Assembly (NCBI RefSeq): GCF_021354595.1
Contig: NZ_JADWYJ010000006.1
Location: forward strand, 248,001-312,000
Origin: Maribellus sp. CM-23
Lineage (GTDB): Bacteria; Bacteroidota; Bacteroidia; Bacteroidales; Prolixibacteraceae
Reading direction: 5' to 3'
Length of the DNA stretch: 64,000 bases
Below are positions 26,350 through 35,799 of the stretch, piece by piece. The position numbers were made by a program, and so were the translations under genes. Every line of letters starts with the position of its first letter. The first letter of the stretch is position 1. The notes under the pieces are model-generated. The model made no database searches. It saw only the letters and a list, made by a program, of their open reading frames with translations, and had not been told where the DNA came from.

Positions 26350-27912
26350 ATGAGAAGAATGCTTCACCTACTTATGCTGGCAGGCCTGGTGCTTTCACTG
26401 GGGTGCAACAGCAAGAAAGCAAAAGAATTGCCACGCGTAGCCATTGCTGGCCTGGCGATCGAATCCAGTACCTTTTCCCCTGCACAGTCGGGGATCGATG
26501 CTTTTAAGGCAAGAAGGGGAGAAGAGATCTTCTCGTACTACCCGTTTATGGCCGACAGTGCCCCCGACCGTCAACGGGCACAGTGGTTCCCAACTTTACG
26601 CGGCCATGCACTGCCTGGCGGTATAGTCACACGCGAAGCCTACGAAACATTGTTGGGCGAAATGCTCGATCGCTTGCGTGAGAACCTTCCGTACGACGGT
26701 CTTTTCTTTGATATTCATGGAGCCATGAGTGTGGTAGGTCTCGACGATCCGGAAGGCGATATGATTGAACGTATTCGCGAAGTGGTGGGCCCGAAAACCA
26801 TTATTTCCACTTCGATGGATTTACACGGAAACGTGACCGAACGGCTGGCACGCGAAAGCGACCTGATCACCTGTTACCGGATGGCGCCTCACGAAGATGC
26901 GCTGGAATCGAAACAACGCGCCCTGGAAAACCTGCTCGACCGTTTGGAGAGCGGCAAAGGCAAACCCAAATACAAAGCCTGGATTCCGGTTCCGATTTTG
27001 CTCCCGGGAGAAAAGACCAGCACGCGCATTGAGCCCGGAAAAAGTTTGTATGCCAAAGTTGAGCCGCTAACTAAACAAGAGGGAGTAACTGATGCTGCCA
27101 TCTGGATTGGTTATGCCTGGGCCGACGAGCCCCGCAACCGTGGCGTGGTAATGGCTTATGGCGACGATAAAGAGGCAGTGGGTAAAGCAGCCGAAGAACT
27201 GGCAAAAAGCTTTTGGGATGTGCGCGAACAATTTGAGTTCGTGGCTCCTGTGGCCGATTTGGAAGAGTGTTTGAATACCGCTATTGCATTCGAAGGACAG
27301 CCTTTTATCATCAGCGATATGGGTGATAATCCCACTGCCGGAGGTGCTGGCGATGTAACCTGGACACTGACCGAGATATTAAAACGAAAAGAGTTTCAAA
27401 AAGAAGACGGCCCTTCACTGATCTATGCATCCATTCCTGGCCCTGCTTTGGTAGAAAAAGCGCTGGAAGTAGGAGTTGGAGGGCAGGTTAGCGAATTGGT
27501 TGGTGCGCAGGTCGACAATCGTTATGCACCACCTGTGAAACTTATCGGTACCGTAACTGCCATCAAACAAGGCGACCAGAATGCGAAAACAGAAGTGGTG
27601 GTTCAAACGGGCAGTGTGAAAGTGATCGTTACGCAAAAACGCAAGCCGTATCACTACGAAAAGGATTTTACAGACCTCGATCTTAACCCGCGAAAAACCG
27701 ATATCGTAGTGGTTAAAATTGGCTACCTGGTTCCCGAATTGTACAACATGCGGGCAGATTGGCTGATGGCACTCACTCCCGGTGGTGTGGATCAGGATCT
27801 GGAGAGGCTCGGCTACAAGGGTATTATTCGTCCGATGTTTCCATTGGACAAAGACATGGATACACCCGATCTGAGTGCACGTTTCATTCCGCAATCGGAT
27901 AGTTCGAATTAA
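26350..27912 (+). CDS. M81-family (MlrC-like) metallopeptidase lipoprotein
   Basis: A 520-residue lipoprotein (lipobox LGCN, Cys19) with an MlrC-like M81 domain. M81 enzymes, such as the linearised-microcystin peptidase MlrC, bind a metal with Asp/His clusters; here FFDIHGAMSVVG, TSMDLHGNVTERL and YRMAPHEDALESKQR are the matching pieces. The later DNPTAGGAGDVTW segment is a family loop. The substrate in this organism is unknown. The next gene starts 40 bases later and is also a lipoprotein, so the two probably act at the same place in the envelope. Confidence 0.85.
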   Translation: MRRMLHLLMLAGLVLSLGCNSKKAKELPRVAIAGLAIESSTFSPAQSGIDAFKARRGEEIFSYYPFMADSAPDRQRAQWFPTLRGHALPGGIVTREAYETLLGEMLDRLRENLPYDGLFFDIHGAMSVVGLDDPEGDMIERIREVVGPKTIISTSMDLHGNVTERLARESDLITCYRMAPHEDALESKQRALENLLDRLESGKGKPKYKAWIPVPILLPGEKTSTRIEPGKSLYAKVEPLTKQEGVTDAAIWIGYAWADEPRNRGVVMAYGDDKEAVGKAAEELAKSFWDVREQFEFVAPVADLEECLNTAIAFEGQPFIISDMGDNPTAGGAGDVTWTLTEILKRKEFQKEDGPSLIYASIPGPALVEKALEVGVGGQVSELVGAQVDNRYAPPVKLIGTVTAIKQGDQNAKTEVVVQTGSVKVIVTQKRKPYHYEKDFTDLDLNPRKTDIVVVKIGYLVPELYNMRADWLMALTPGGVDQDLERLGYKGIIRPMFPLDKDMDTPDLSARFIPQSDSSN

Positions 27913-27952
27913 CAGTTTAATTTCACAAAAAGTATAATCTAAACCAACAACA

Positions 27953-29422
27953 ATGAGATCAGTTAGTAACTGTTTTTTGATGCTGCTTGTGCTGTTTGCA
28001 GCAGCTTGCCAGCCATCTGTCCCCGTGGGCGAATGGCAGCCTATGTTTGACGGGAAAACGTTTGATGGCTGGAAAAAAGCTGCCGAGCATCCCGAAAGTT
28101 TTACGGTTGAAGACAATGCCATTAAATGCTCGGGAGAACGGAGCCATCTCTTTTACAAAGGGAACTTCACCAACTTTGAATGGGAAGCCGAAGTGAAAAC
28201 GCTTGAGAAAGCCAATTCCGGCGTGTATATTTCCACGAAATACCAGGCAGAAGGTTATCCCGAAAGTGGCTATGAAATTCAGATTAATAATTCGCATCGC
28301 GGCCCGTCGAAAACGCATCCTGAACGCAGGAAAACAGGCAGTATCAACGGAATCAGGAATATTTACTACCCTTTTGTTCAGGACAACGAATGGTTCAAAA
28401 TAAGAATAAAAGTGGTGGAGAACGTGATCGAGGTTTTTCTGAACGATGTAAAAGTGAATGAATATACACAACCCGAAAATCCCTGGCGCTGGGAAGGTGC
28501 AGAAAAGTATCTGCTTGGCGAAGGAACCATTGCTTTGCAGTCGCACGACCCGGAAAGTACCACTTATTACCGGAACCTCCGTATTCGTGCTTTGCCCGAA
28601 GGAGAGCCAAAAGAAGTGGAAGATGTGCAGTTGGATGCCATCGTTACCAAGCTAATGCGGGCCGGATTTCCGTTGGTTGATTACCATGTGCATTTGAAAG
28701 GCGGCTTAACCATTGAAGAAGTGGTGGCGAACTCGCAACGTTTGGGAATAAACTACGGAGTAGCGCCCAATTGCGGGTTGCATTTCCCGGTTACCGACGA
28801 TGCTTCGTTGTATCAGTACATTGAAGAAGTAAAAGGCAGCCCTACGTTTAAGGGAATGCAGGCCGAGGGCAGGGAATGGGTGACCTTGTTTTCGCCGGAA
28901 GCCATTTCAAAATTTGATTATGTATTTACGGATGCCATGACATTTACCGACCGCAAAGGACGCCGGAACCGGATATGGATTCCGGAAGAGGTTTGGGTGG
29001 ATGACAAGCAGCAGTTTATGGATGATTTGGTGGCTAAAATTGAAGCGATTTTCTCGCAGGAACCAGTCGATATTTATGTGAACCCAACGGTTTTGCCAGC
29101 ACAATTAATGCCCGAGTATGACCAGTTGTGGACAAAAGAACGCATGGAGAAAGTGATAAAGGTTTTGACGGACAACGGAATTGCGCTGGAGATCAATGCC
29201 CGGTACAAAACTCCGCATGCCGAAATGATCAAAATGGCAAAAGAGGCCGGCGTGAAATTCTCGTTCGGAACCAATAATGTAACCAGCGATCTGGGGCATT
29301 TGCAATATTGCCTTGAAATGATTGAGGAATGTGGACTTACACCCGGCGATATGTTTGAGGTGAAACCGGATGCACAGAAACCGATCAATGTAAAAGGTCT
29401 TCCTGCCCAAATTACGGGTTAA
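27953..29422 (+). CDS. lipoprotein: DUF1080 jelly-roll fused to PHP-like domain
   Basis: A 489-residue lipoprotein (lipobox AACQ, Cys20). Residues 25-215 form a DUF1080 (3-keto-disaccharide hydrolase-like) domain: GEWQPMFDGKTFDGWK, ANSGVYISTKYQAEGYPESGYEIQINN and the C-terminal YYRNLRIRALP. Residues 235-489 look like a PHP/amidohydrolase-type barrel: LVDYHVHLKGGLTIEEV with an HxH pair, and later SFGTNNVTSDLG. The usual DUF1080 protein ends near residue 230, so this is a two-domain fusion. It follows the M81 lipoprotein at 40 bases, probably in one operon; a role in sugar catabolism is likely, the substrate unknown. Confidence 0.75.
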   Translation: MRSVSNCFLMLLVLFAAACQPSVPVGEWQPMFDGKTFDGWKKAAEHPESFTVEDNAIKCSGERSHLFYKGNFTNFEWEAEVKTLEKANSGVYISTKYQAEGYPESGYEIQINNSHRGPSKTHPERRKTGSINGIRNIYYPFVQDNEWFKIRIKVVENVIEVFLNDVKVNEYTQPENPWRWEGAEKYLLGEGTIALQSHDPESTTYYRNLRIRALPEGEPKEVEDVQLDAIVTKLMRAGFPLVDYHVHLKGGLTIEEVVANSQRLGINYGVAPNCGLHFPVTDDASLYQYIEEVKGSPTFKGMQAEGREWVTLFSPEAISKFDYVFTDAMTFTDRKGRRNRIWIPEEVWVDDKQQFMDDLVAKIEAIFSQEPVDIYVNPTVLPAQLMPEYDQLWTKERMEKVIKVLTDNGIALEINARYKTPHAEMIKMAKEAGVKFSFGTNNVTSDLGHLQYCLEMIEECGLTPGDMFEVKPDAQKPINVKGLPAQITG

Positions 29423-29453
29423 AATGATCTATAATAAGTAGTGTGCTGGTCGA

Positions 29454-30176
29454 TTAAAAGAAGTCAATTTTCTGCTTGTAATCGGCCAGTATTTGTTTCT
29501 TGTCGATGGCAAACAGAATTAGCTCCACCACCTGCCGGTCGGAGAAAGAGGCACGGTTAATCATCAGGTCGAAATGCACCTCGTGCGATTGTTCGGCCCT
29601 GATTGCTTTTCGAAACGTCACCCGTTCTTTTTCTACCCGTTCAATAAAAGCGCTTGCTTCGGCTCTCGACAAATTGTTGTTGCACATAATGTTTTTTAGC
29701 CGGTATTCAAAGGGTGCCTCCAACCTGATATGAAGCGCATTTTTGATATCGGCGGCAATAATGTGGCCGGCTCTTCCAACAATAATATTAAAGCCGTTTA
29801 TGGCTAGCGATCGGACTACTTCCTTTACAGTATTTGCAATCTTCGCCTCGCTTTTGTAGTGTTTTTCGCCAAATGCGGTCAGAATTTGCTCAAAGGTGTA
29901 ACTGTCCTCCTTGTTGAGTGCTTTTAATACCTTTTCAGGCGCCAGATTCAGTTCGCGGGCACTTTGATAGAAGATCTCTTTGCTAAGTACTTTCCAGTCG
30001 GCAAGCATTCGCTGTTTGTTCAATTCCAGTGCCAGAAGATTGGCCAGTTTTAGTCCGTTACAACCCACCTCCCTAGAAATGGTGATAACAGGCCCGGCAG
30101 CTCCGACGTGCCCCTTCTGAAAGGATTTTTCCTCTTGTAAGCGGCTGTTTAAATAGCTCATTAACGAGTTGCCCAT
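29454..30176 (-). CDS. cytidylate kinase-like family protein
   Basis: A 240-residue protein with a P-loop-like start, PVITISREVGCNGLKLANLLA, matching the cytidylate-kinase-like family (PF13189). It lacks the full GxxGxGK loop, as usual for this family. The middle VGRAGHIIAADIKNALHIRLEAPFEYR and later VEKERVTFRKAI are typical. The family resembles CMP kinase, yet the cell normally has a separate cmk, so its substrate is not proven. The gene converges on the lipoprotein gene (31 bases between stops), and about 230 bases separate it from the divergent aminopeptidase gene. Confidence 0.8.
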   Translation of the reverse strand: MGNSLMSYLNSRLQEEKSFQKGHVGAAGPVITISREVGCNGLKLANLLALELNKQRMLADWKVLSKEIFYQSARELNLAPEKVLKALNKEDSYTFEQILTAFGEKHYKSEAKIANTVKEVVRSLAINGFNIIVGRAGHIIAADIKNALHIRLEAPFEYRLKNIMCNNNLSRAEASAFIERVEKERVTFRKAIRAEQSHEVHFDLMINRASFSDRQVVELILFAIDKKQILADYKQKIDFF

Positions 30177-30410
30177 GACGTTTAGATTTTTAGTTGATCA
30201 ATTTAATTTACGACGATTCATTTAAATATGTTATGTTTTTAAAGCATGCATTTAACAAAAAAATGACCGATTAAGACTTGAAGCTAACCTGACAGGTGTC
30301 AGCCAAATTTCAGATGATTTAGTCTATTTTTAAGACTTATTAAATTTTGCATTTACGCATTTGGTGAGATTAATTGTATTTTCGAAAACTCATAACAATA
30401 TTCAAATACT

Positions 30411-31802
30411 ATGTTTGACAAAAGTACATACATTAACAGGAGAAAGGCTCTGAAAACAAAAGGATTAACCGGAATTGCACTGATTTTGGGCAATGTGGAA
30501 GCTCCGATGAATTACAGGGATAATACCTATCATTTCAGACAAGACAGCAATTTTCTATATTTCTTTGGCCTTGATTTTCCCGGGCTGGCAGGCGTTGTGG
30601 ATTTCGACAGTGGCGAAGATTTTATTTTTGGAAACGATGTGGACATTGAAGACATTATTTGGATGGGGCCACAGGTCACATTGCAGGAAAACGCTGCAAA
30701 AGCGGGAATTACCAATACAGCGCCTTTTGTCAAAGTTTTTGACCTGGTAAAAGCAGCAAAAAATGCCGGACGAAAAGTACACTTTCTTCCTCCTTACCGG
30801 GCCGAGAACAAATTGTTACTCGAAAACCTGCTGGAAACTTCGGCGCAATCGATCAATACCCATGCTTCGCTCGATTTGATTAAAGCGATTATTTTGCTTC
30901 GTGAAGTAAAAGAAGCACAGGAAGTTGAAGAAATTAAGAAAGCTTGTGCCACGGGGTATCAAATGCATGTTGCAGCCATGAAAATGGCGCTCCCCGGAAA
31001 CTGGGAACAAAAAATTGCGGGAACAATTGAAGGAATTGCTTTGGCCGGAGGTGGAATGACTTCGTTTCCCATTATCCTGTCAATGAACGGCGAAACGTTG
31101 CACAACCACGACCACTCTCAAATTTTGCAGGAAGGTCGTTTGATGCTTTGCGATGCCGGTGCCGAATCGCTGTTGCACTATGCTTCCGATTTTACCCGTA
31201 CTACGCCTGTAGGAGGCAAGTTTACGCAAAAACAACGCGAAATCTACGAAATTGTATTGGCCGCCAACAACACTGCTACCGCGCTTTCAAAGCCGGGAGT
31301 TACTTATTTGTCGGTTCACCTGGCGGCCTGCGAAGTGCTTGCTGCAGGTTTGAAAGACCTGGGGCTGATGAAAGGCGATGTAAAAGAGGCGGTTAAAAAC
31401 GGTGCACATGCCATGTTCCTGCCTCATGGCTTGGGGCATATGATGGGATTGGATGTTCACGACATGGAAGACCTGGGACAAATTCATGTTGGATATGACG
31501 ATGAAATTCGTCCGGTAGATCAGTTCGGAACAGCCTATTTACGCATGGGCAAACGCCTGAAACCGGGATACGTGATCACCAACGAACCGGGATGTTATTT
31601 CATACCCGCACTTATTGACAAGTGGCAGGCAGAAGGTATCAACAAAGATTTCATCAACTTCGATAAAGTGAATGAATACCGCGATTTTGGTGGTATTCGC
31701 CTGGAAGACGACATCCTGATTACAGAAAACGGTGCCGAAATTATCGGAGAACGGGTACCAATTACGCCTGAAGAAGTAGAGGCCGTTGTGGCAAAGGGTT
31801 AG
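30411..31802 (+). CDS. pepP: Xaa-Pro aminopeptidase (M24B)
   Basis: A 463-residue M24 metallopeptidase that removes an N-terminal residue before proline. The metal ligands sit in the C-terminal pita-bread domain: LCDAGAESLLHYASDFTRT (two Asp), HGLGHMMGLDVHD (His), TNEPGCYF (Glu) and GGIRLEDDILIT (Glu). The N-terminal domain (residues 1-170) opens with FDKSTYINRRKALKTKG and includes YRDNTYHFRQDSNFLYFFG, the creatinase/AMP_N pattern. There is no signal peptide, so it is cytoplasmic. A terminator-like hairpin lies about 80 bases past the stop. Confidence 0.9.
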   Translation: MFDKSTYINRRKALKTKGLTGIALILGNVEAPMNYRDNTYHFRQDSNFLYFFGLDFPGLAGVVDFDSGEDFIFGNDVDIEDIIWMGPQVTLQENAAKAGITNTAPFVKVFDLVKAAKNAGRKVHFLPPYRAENKLLLENLLETSAQSINTHASLDLIKAIILLREVKEAQEVEEIKKACATGYQMHVAAMKMALPGNWEQKIAGTIEGIALAGGGMTSFPIILSMNGETLHNHDHSQILQEGRLMLCDAGAESLLHYASDFTRTTPVGGKFTQKQREIYEIVLAANNTATALSKPGVTYLSVHLAACEVLAAGLKDLGLMKGDVKEAVKNGAHAMFLPHGLGHMMGLDVHDMEDLGQIHVGYDDEIRPVDQFGTAYLRMGKRLKPGYVITNEPGCYFIPALIDKWQAEGINKDFINFDKVNEYRDFGGIRLEDDILITENGAEIIGERVPITPEEVEAVVAKG

Positions 31803-31880
31803 TACTGACATAATGTAATGTGGTCAGAAAAAATGAGCAAGCCTTTGTATTTTCTGATATAACATTTAAACATATTCAAA

Positions 31881-31925
31881 CGCAGCTGGGAGAAATTTAC
31901 AGATAATCCCGGTTGCGTTTTTGTT
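31881..31925 (+). terminator. terminator-like hairpin
   Basis: Arms CGCAGCTGGGA and TCCCGGTTGCG (two mismatches) followed by TTTTTGTTTT. It lies between pepP and the converging phosphatase-like gene. Confidence 0.7.
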
Positions 31926-31929
31926 TTGA

Positions 31930-32363
31930 CTATCCTTGCTGAGGCTTAAGAATATGATCGTAGAAATAACGCATTTCGAGCATTATCTCGTCACGCACCT
32001 TCATACATTTGTCTCTGATCTCTTCGTGCGATTTGGAGTTCTTGTATGGGCTGCGAAACCCCAGGTGCATTTTTCTCCGGTACCTGATAGGCGGAATCTT
32101 TAGCTCTTCCAGCGTTCCTTCGCCAACGGTGATCAAATAGTCAAATTCACGATTAATGAATTCATCCACACATTTCGGAACACTGGGTTGCAGGTCAATC
32201 CCAATATCTTTCATCACTTCAATGGCAATCGGGCTCACATGATCGACAGGATCTAGGCCGGCTGAATAAATTTCCAGGTCTTTGTCCAGACTTTTCAGAA
32301 TGGCTTCTGCCATTTGGCTGCGGCAGGAATTTCGGTTGCTTAAGAAAAAAACACTTATCCCAT
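31930..32363 (-). pseudogene. low-molecular-weight phosphatase/ArsC-like, damaged at start
   Basis: The frame encodes a low-molecular-weight protein-tyrosine-phosphatase/arsenate-reductase fold: NSCRSQMAEAILKSL, YSAGLDP, VMKDIGIDLQPSVPK and FDYLITVGEGT. An internal ATG at 32313 would miss the P-loop. The frame extends upstream to SVFFLSNRNSCRSQ, but without ATG or GTG; a stop lies two codons before ATT 32370. An ATG at 32361-32363 reads ATG GGA TAA; one added A would give MGISVFFLSNRNSCRS in frame, so a one-base loss after the start is likely. The catalytic Cys of CxxxxxR is Ser here (S-N-R-N-S-C-R). It is either a pseudogene, a sequencing error or a translated non-catalytic protein. Confidence 0.6.
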
Positions 32364-32370
32364 GGGCAAT

Positions 32371-32886
32371 ATTTTAACGGTTAATTGATTTTTGTGAGCA
32401 AACAATATACTGAAAATCACAAAAATAAATAATGCATTATATCTTGAAATAGAATGTGTTATAGATGTTTTTTAGCATGAATGTCTATCGGTTTGGAATA
32501 AGCGTACAGATATTTGTGGTATGCTTCATAGCCGGATATGGTGCGGAAGGCAGAGTTTGAATAACAGTTGTAGTTGGCGCTCTTGTTTCAACCCAGGCTT
32601 TGATCAGAACAGATTCTTTTAAAACGACTTGACGAATTCCGGATTGCCTTAAACTCAGGAATACAAGCTTAAAAAGATAGATTTATCGTAAAAAAGCACT
32701 AAAAATGAACGAATTATCGGGTGGCTTCCATGATTAAAGTGACAGTTAAATTACTGATAGTCAAAAATAAGCAGAATGACGAATTTTTATTTCCATTCAA
32801 AAATTGAGTATTAATTCGCTTTTATCTATTTTCGTAGAGGAATGTAGTAAGTACGCTGTCGTTGCGACGGCAAAAAAATCGTTTAA
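32371..32886. other. intergenic region before the DUF349 gene
   Basis: About 515 bases without a gene. Near the right end is a promoter-like pair: ATTG at 32803-32806 and TATTTTCG at 32827-32834. A perfect stem-loop CTGTCG-TTG-CGACGG follows at 32856-32870, in the leader just before the start at 32887. Confidence 0.5.
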
Positions 32887-35043
32887 ATGGAACCTAAAGA
32901 TCTAAAAAACTCTGAAGAGTTAAGAAGTCCGGAAAATGAGGACCTTAAGAAAGTGCAGGCAGATGTTGTATCAGACGAAGCGGAAAAAGCGGATGCTGAA
33001 GAAACTGTAAAAGAACAGGAATCTGCCGAAGTTGAAGAACCTGCTGTAAATGCTGAAGCCGGGAGTGTGGAAGAGAAAACTGATCAATCAGAAGAAATAA
33101 TACCAGAGGCGACTGTAGAGGAAGAAAGTGTTTCGGTGAAAGATGAAGTGAAGGAAGACGTTCCTGAATCTACGCCGGAGGAAACAAAAGTATCATCTGC
33201 AGAGTCGGAAGAAGAGCCTAAAGAGGAGACAGCTGAAAATCTGCCGGTTGCAGAAGAAAAAGCTGAAGAAGCTCCTTCTGTTGAGAAGCCCGAAAAGCAG
33301 GAACAAAAAAAGGAGAGAATAGATTATTCCACTTATACGCAAATAGAATTGGTTAATGCGCTGCGCGATGTTTTGGAAGAGAAAGAGACGCGCGACATCA
33401 GATCGGATGTGGAAGCAATAAAAGCCAGTTTTTACAAAATTCTGAAAGATAATGAAGAAGCTGCCCTGGCTAAATTTATTGAAGAGGGTGGGGCAGAAGA
33501 AGAATTTCAGGCAGAGGAAGATCCCTACGAAAAAGATATCAAGGAGCTTCTGAAAGATTATCGCCAGATCAGAATTGAGCAGAACAAACTGCTGGAACAA
33601 GAGAAAGAAGAAAATCTTAAGAGAAAATACGAGGTAATCGAAAAGATTAAAGGATTGATTAATAACGAGGAATCAATTAACAAAACCTTTAACGAATTCA
33701 GGGATCTTCAGCAAGAATGGCGCGACATAGGTTTGGTTCCGCAATCGGAAATGAAAAACCTTTGGGATACTTACCATTTTCATGTAGAGAACTTTTACGA
33801 TTACATAAAAATCAACCGCGAATTACGCGACCTGGATTTAAAGAAAAACCTGGAGGCCAAAATCAGGTTATGTGAAAGGGCAGAAGAGCTTTTGTTGGAT
33901 CCGTCGATCATTAAAGCGTTTAATACCCTGCAAAAATACCACGAGCAATGGCGTGAAATTGGTCCGGTTCCAAGAGAACAAAAAGACGATATTTGGGAGC
34001 GTTTTAAAGCCGCGACCTCGAAAATTAATAAAAAGCACCAGGAATTTTTTGAAGACCGCAAAGGTGAGCAGAAGAATAACCTGGACGCTAAAACCGCTCT
34101 TTGCGAAAAAGTGGAGGAAATTCTTGAAAAAGAAGTAGCTACACACAAAGAATGGGACGATCTTTCAAAAGAACTCATTAATTTACAGAAGGTTTGGCGA
34201 ACAATTGGTTTTGCACCCAGAAAGGACAACAACCGGATTTACGAACGTTTCCGCACGGCTTGCGACAAGTTTTTTGATGCCAAACGTGATTTCTATTCCA
34301 AAAACAAGGAAGAACAACAGAATAATCTTCAATTGAAAATTGATCTGTGCGTGCAGGCAGAAGCCCTGAAAGACAGCATGGATTGGAAAAAAACAACGCA
34401 GGATTTTATCAATATTCAAAAGAAATGGAAAGAAATCGGCCCGGTTCCAAGGAAACAATCCGACATAATCTGGAAGCGTTTCAGAACTGCATGCGATTAT
34501 TTCTTTGACAAAAAATCGGAACATTTCTCGGACGTTGACAGCGAACAAATTGACAACCTGAAAGACAAGGAACAGATAATAGAAGAATTAAAGGCTTTTA
34601 AGTCTTCTGATGATGTAGAACAAAATCTGAAGCAATTAAAGCAGTTCCAGCGTCGTTGGTCTGAGATTGGTCATGTTCCATTCAAAAAGAAAGACGAATT
34701 ACAATCCACCTTCAGAGAACTGATCAATCAATTATACGATGATCTGAATATTGACGAGGAAAAACGAAATATGTTGAAGTTTAGGACGAAAATGAGTAAT
34801 TACTCAGAATCGTCGAAAGGACAAAACAAAATGCGTTTGGAGCGCGAGAAATATATGACCAAACTGCGACAACTAGAAAACGATTTAGTTTTGCTGGATA
34901 ACAACATTGGTTTCTTTGCCAAATCGAAAAATGCAGAAGCATTGATCAAAGACGTGAAGAAGAAAATTGAAGTTACCAAACAGAAAATAGAATTTCTGAA
35001 AGATAAAATCAGAGTTATTGACGAGTTAGATCACGATGAATAA
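32887..35043 (+). CDS. DUF349-repeat coiled-coil protein
   Basis: A 718-residue cytoplasmic protein. Residues 1-140 are a low-complexity acidic region of Glu, Val, Ala and Lys. From about residue 155 to 600 run five or more DUF349 repeats; each has a stretch such as LQQEWRDIGLVPQSEMKNLWDTYH, and related copies carry WREIGPVPREQKDDIWERF and WKEIGPVPRKQSDIIWKRF. The C-terminal 80 residues form a coiled coil. DUF349 proteins are common and conserved in Bacteroidota, and their role is unknown. A stem-loop terminator follows directly, so the gene is its own transcript. Confidence 0.9.
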   Translation: MEPKDLKNSEELRSPENEDLKKVQADVVSDEAEKADAEETVKEQESAEVEEPAVNAEAGSVEEKTDQSEEIIPEATVEEESVSVKDEVKEDVPESTPEETKVSSAESEEEPKEETAENLPVAEEKAEEAPSVEKPEKQEQKKERIDYSTYTQIELVNALRDVLEEKETRDIRSDVEAIKASFYKILKDNEEAALAKFIEEGGAEEEFQAEEDPYEKDIKELLKDYRQIRIEQNKLLEQEKEENLKRKYEVIEKIKGLINNEESINKTFNEFRDLQQEWRDIGLVPQSEMKNLWDTYHFHVENFYDYIKINRELRDLDLKKNLEAKIRLCERAEELLLDPSIIKAFNTLQKYHEQWREIGPVPREQKDDIWERFKAATSKINKKHQEFFEDRKGEQKNNLDAKTALCEKVEEILEKEVATHKEWDDLSKELINLQKVWRTIGFAPRKDNNRIYERFRTACDKFFDAKRDFYSKNKEEQQNNLQLKIDLCVQAEALKDSMDWKKTTQDFINIQKKWKEIGPVPRKQSDIIWKRFRTACDYFFDKKSEHFSDVDSEQIDNLKDKEQIIEELKAFKSSDDVEQNLKQLKQFQRRWSEIGHVPFKKKDELQSTFRELINQLYDDLNIDEEKRNMLKFRTKMSNYSESSKGQNKMRLEREKYMTKLRQLENDLVLLDNNIGFFAKSKNAEALIKDVKKKIEVTKQKIEFLKDKIRVIDELDHDE

Positions 35044-35047
35044 TAGG

Positions 35048-35070
35048 AAGCCGGTTCGCCGGCTTTTTTG
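35048..35070 (+). terminator. rho-independent terminator of the DUF349 gene
   Basis: Stem AAGCCGG-TTCG-CCGGCTT with a stable UUCG tetraloop and a T-run, starting 5 bases after the stop. Confidence 0.92.
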
Positions 35071-35540
35071 TTTTAAGTGCCGAGAGTTCTGTATTTTGAA
35101 TTAACGGATGTGAATGACATATGAATATTAAAGTCTCTGAGAATCGCATATAATTTTTGAATAACATAATTGCCCAGAGAAGCAAAATCTGAAAGCGTCG
35201 TGCCTGGAGCGTTTTATTTGCCTGAGCGGTTGGCGGAGGCAAGCGAAGAATGAGCGCAGATATAATATTGAATTATAGGAAAAATTTTTGTGAAGGAACA
35301 CTGAATAAACTTTTACATAAAAGCTGAACCGTTATCAGACTTGAAGCAGTGATATCTGATTTTATGCAAACCATATATGATATAAATATGATTGTCTTAT
35401 AATTTATATTATGATAAATAGTATAAATGTAAAAATATTGCAATTGTTTTTTAAACTTGAGTCTATTCCCTCTTTGTGTTAAAGGAAAAAAGATTATTTT
35501 TGCAATCGATTATTCGAAACGTACAATTCAATAATCATTT
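35071..35540. other. intergenic region with the tRNA promoter
   Basis: About 470 AT-rich bases without a gene. The only clear signal is the tRNA-Pro promoter at 35473-35502. Confidence 0.5.
35473..35502 (+). promoter_or_regulatory. promoter of tRNA-Pro
   Basis: TTTG (35473-35476), an 18-base spacer, then TATTTTTG (35495-35502), matching the Bacteroidetes TTTG/TAnnTTTG promoter. It is about 38 bases ahead of the tRNA. Confidence 0.75.
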
Positions 35541-35617
<77 letters not shown>

Positions 35618-35641
35618 AGACAAAAGTCAAAAAACACCAAA

Positions 35642-35676
35642 GGCCTGTAAATCAGTTGATTTGCGGGCTTTTTTAT
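35642..35676 (+). terminator. terminator after tRNA-Pro
   Basis: Arms GCCTGTAAATC and GATTTGCGGGC with loop AGTT, followed by TTTTTT. A related hairpin is at 52541-52577, consistent with duplication of this area on integration. Confidence 0.8.
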
Positions 35677-35724
35677 TTTTATGAAGTTAAATAACACCAT
35701 TTAAAACCATCATAAATGTGAACA

Positions 35725-35762
35725 AAACGGTGAACCAAAATATTTTTTAGATTTGGTTCACC
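35725..35762. repeat. putative arm-type site, left end
   Basis: AAACGGTGAACCA (35725-35737), repeated exactly at 52439-52451, with an inverted copy of its TGGTGAACCA-like core at about 35753-35762 (TGGTTCACCA). Possible integrase arm sites by position; this is an inference. Confidence 0.45.
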
Positions 35763-35799
35763 AGAAACGCATAAACGATTATTAACCAATATGTTATGA

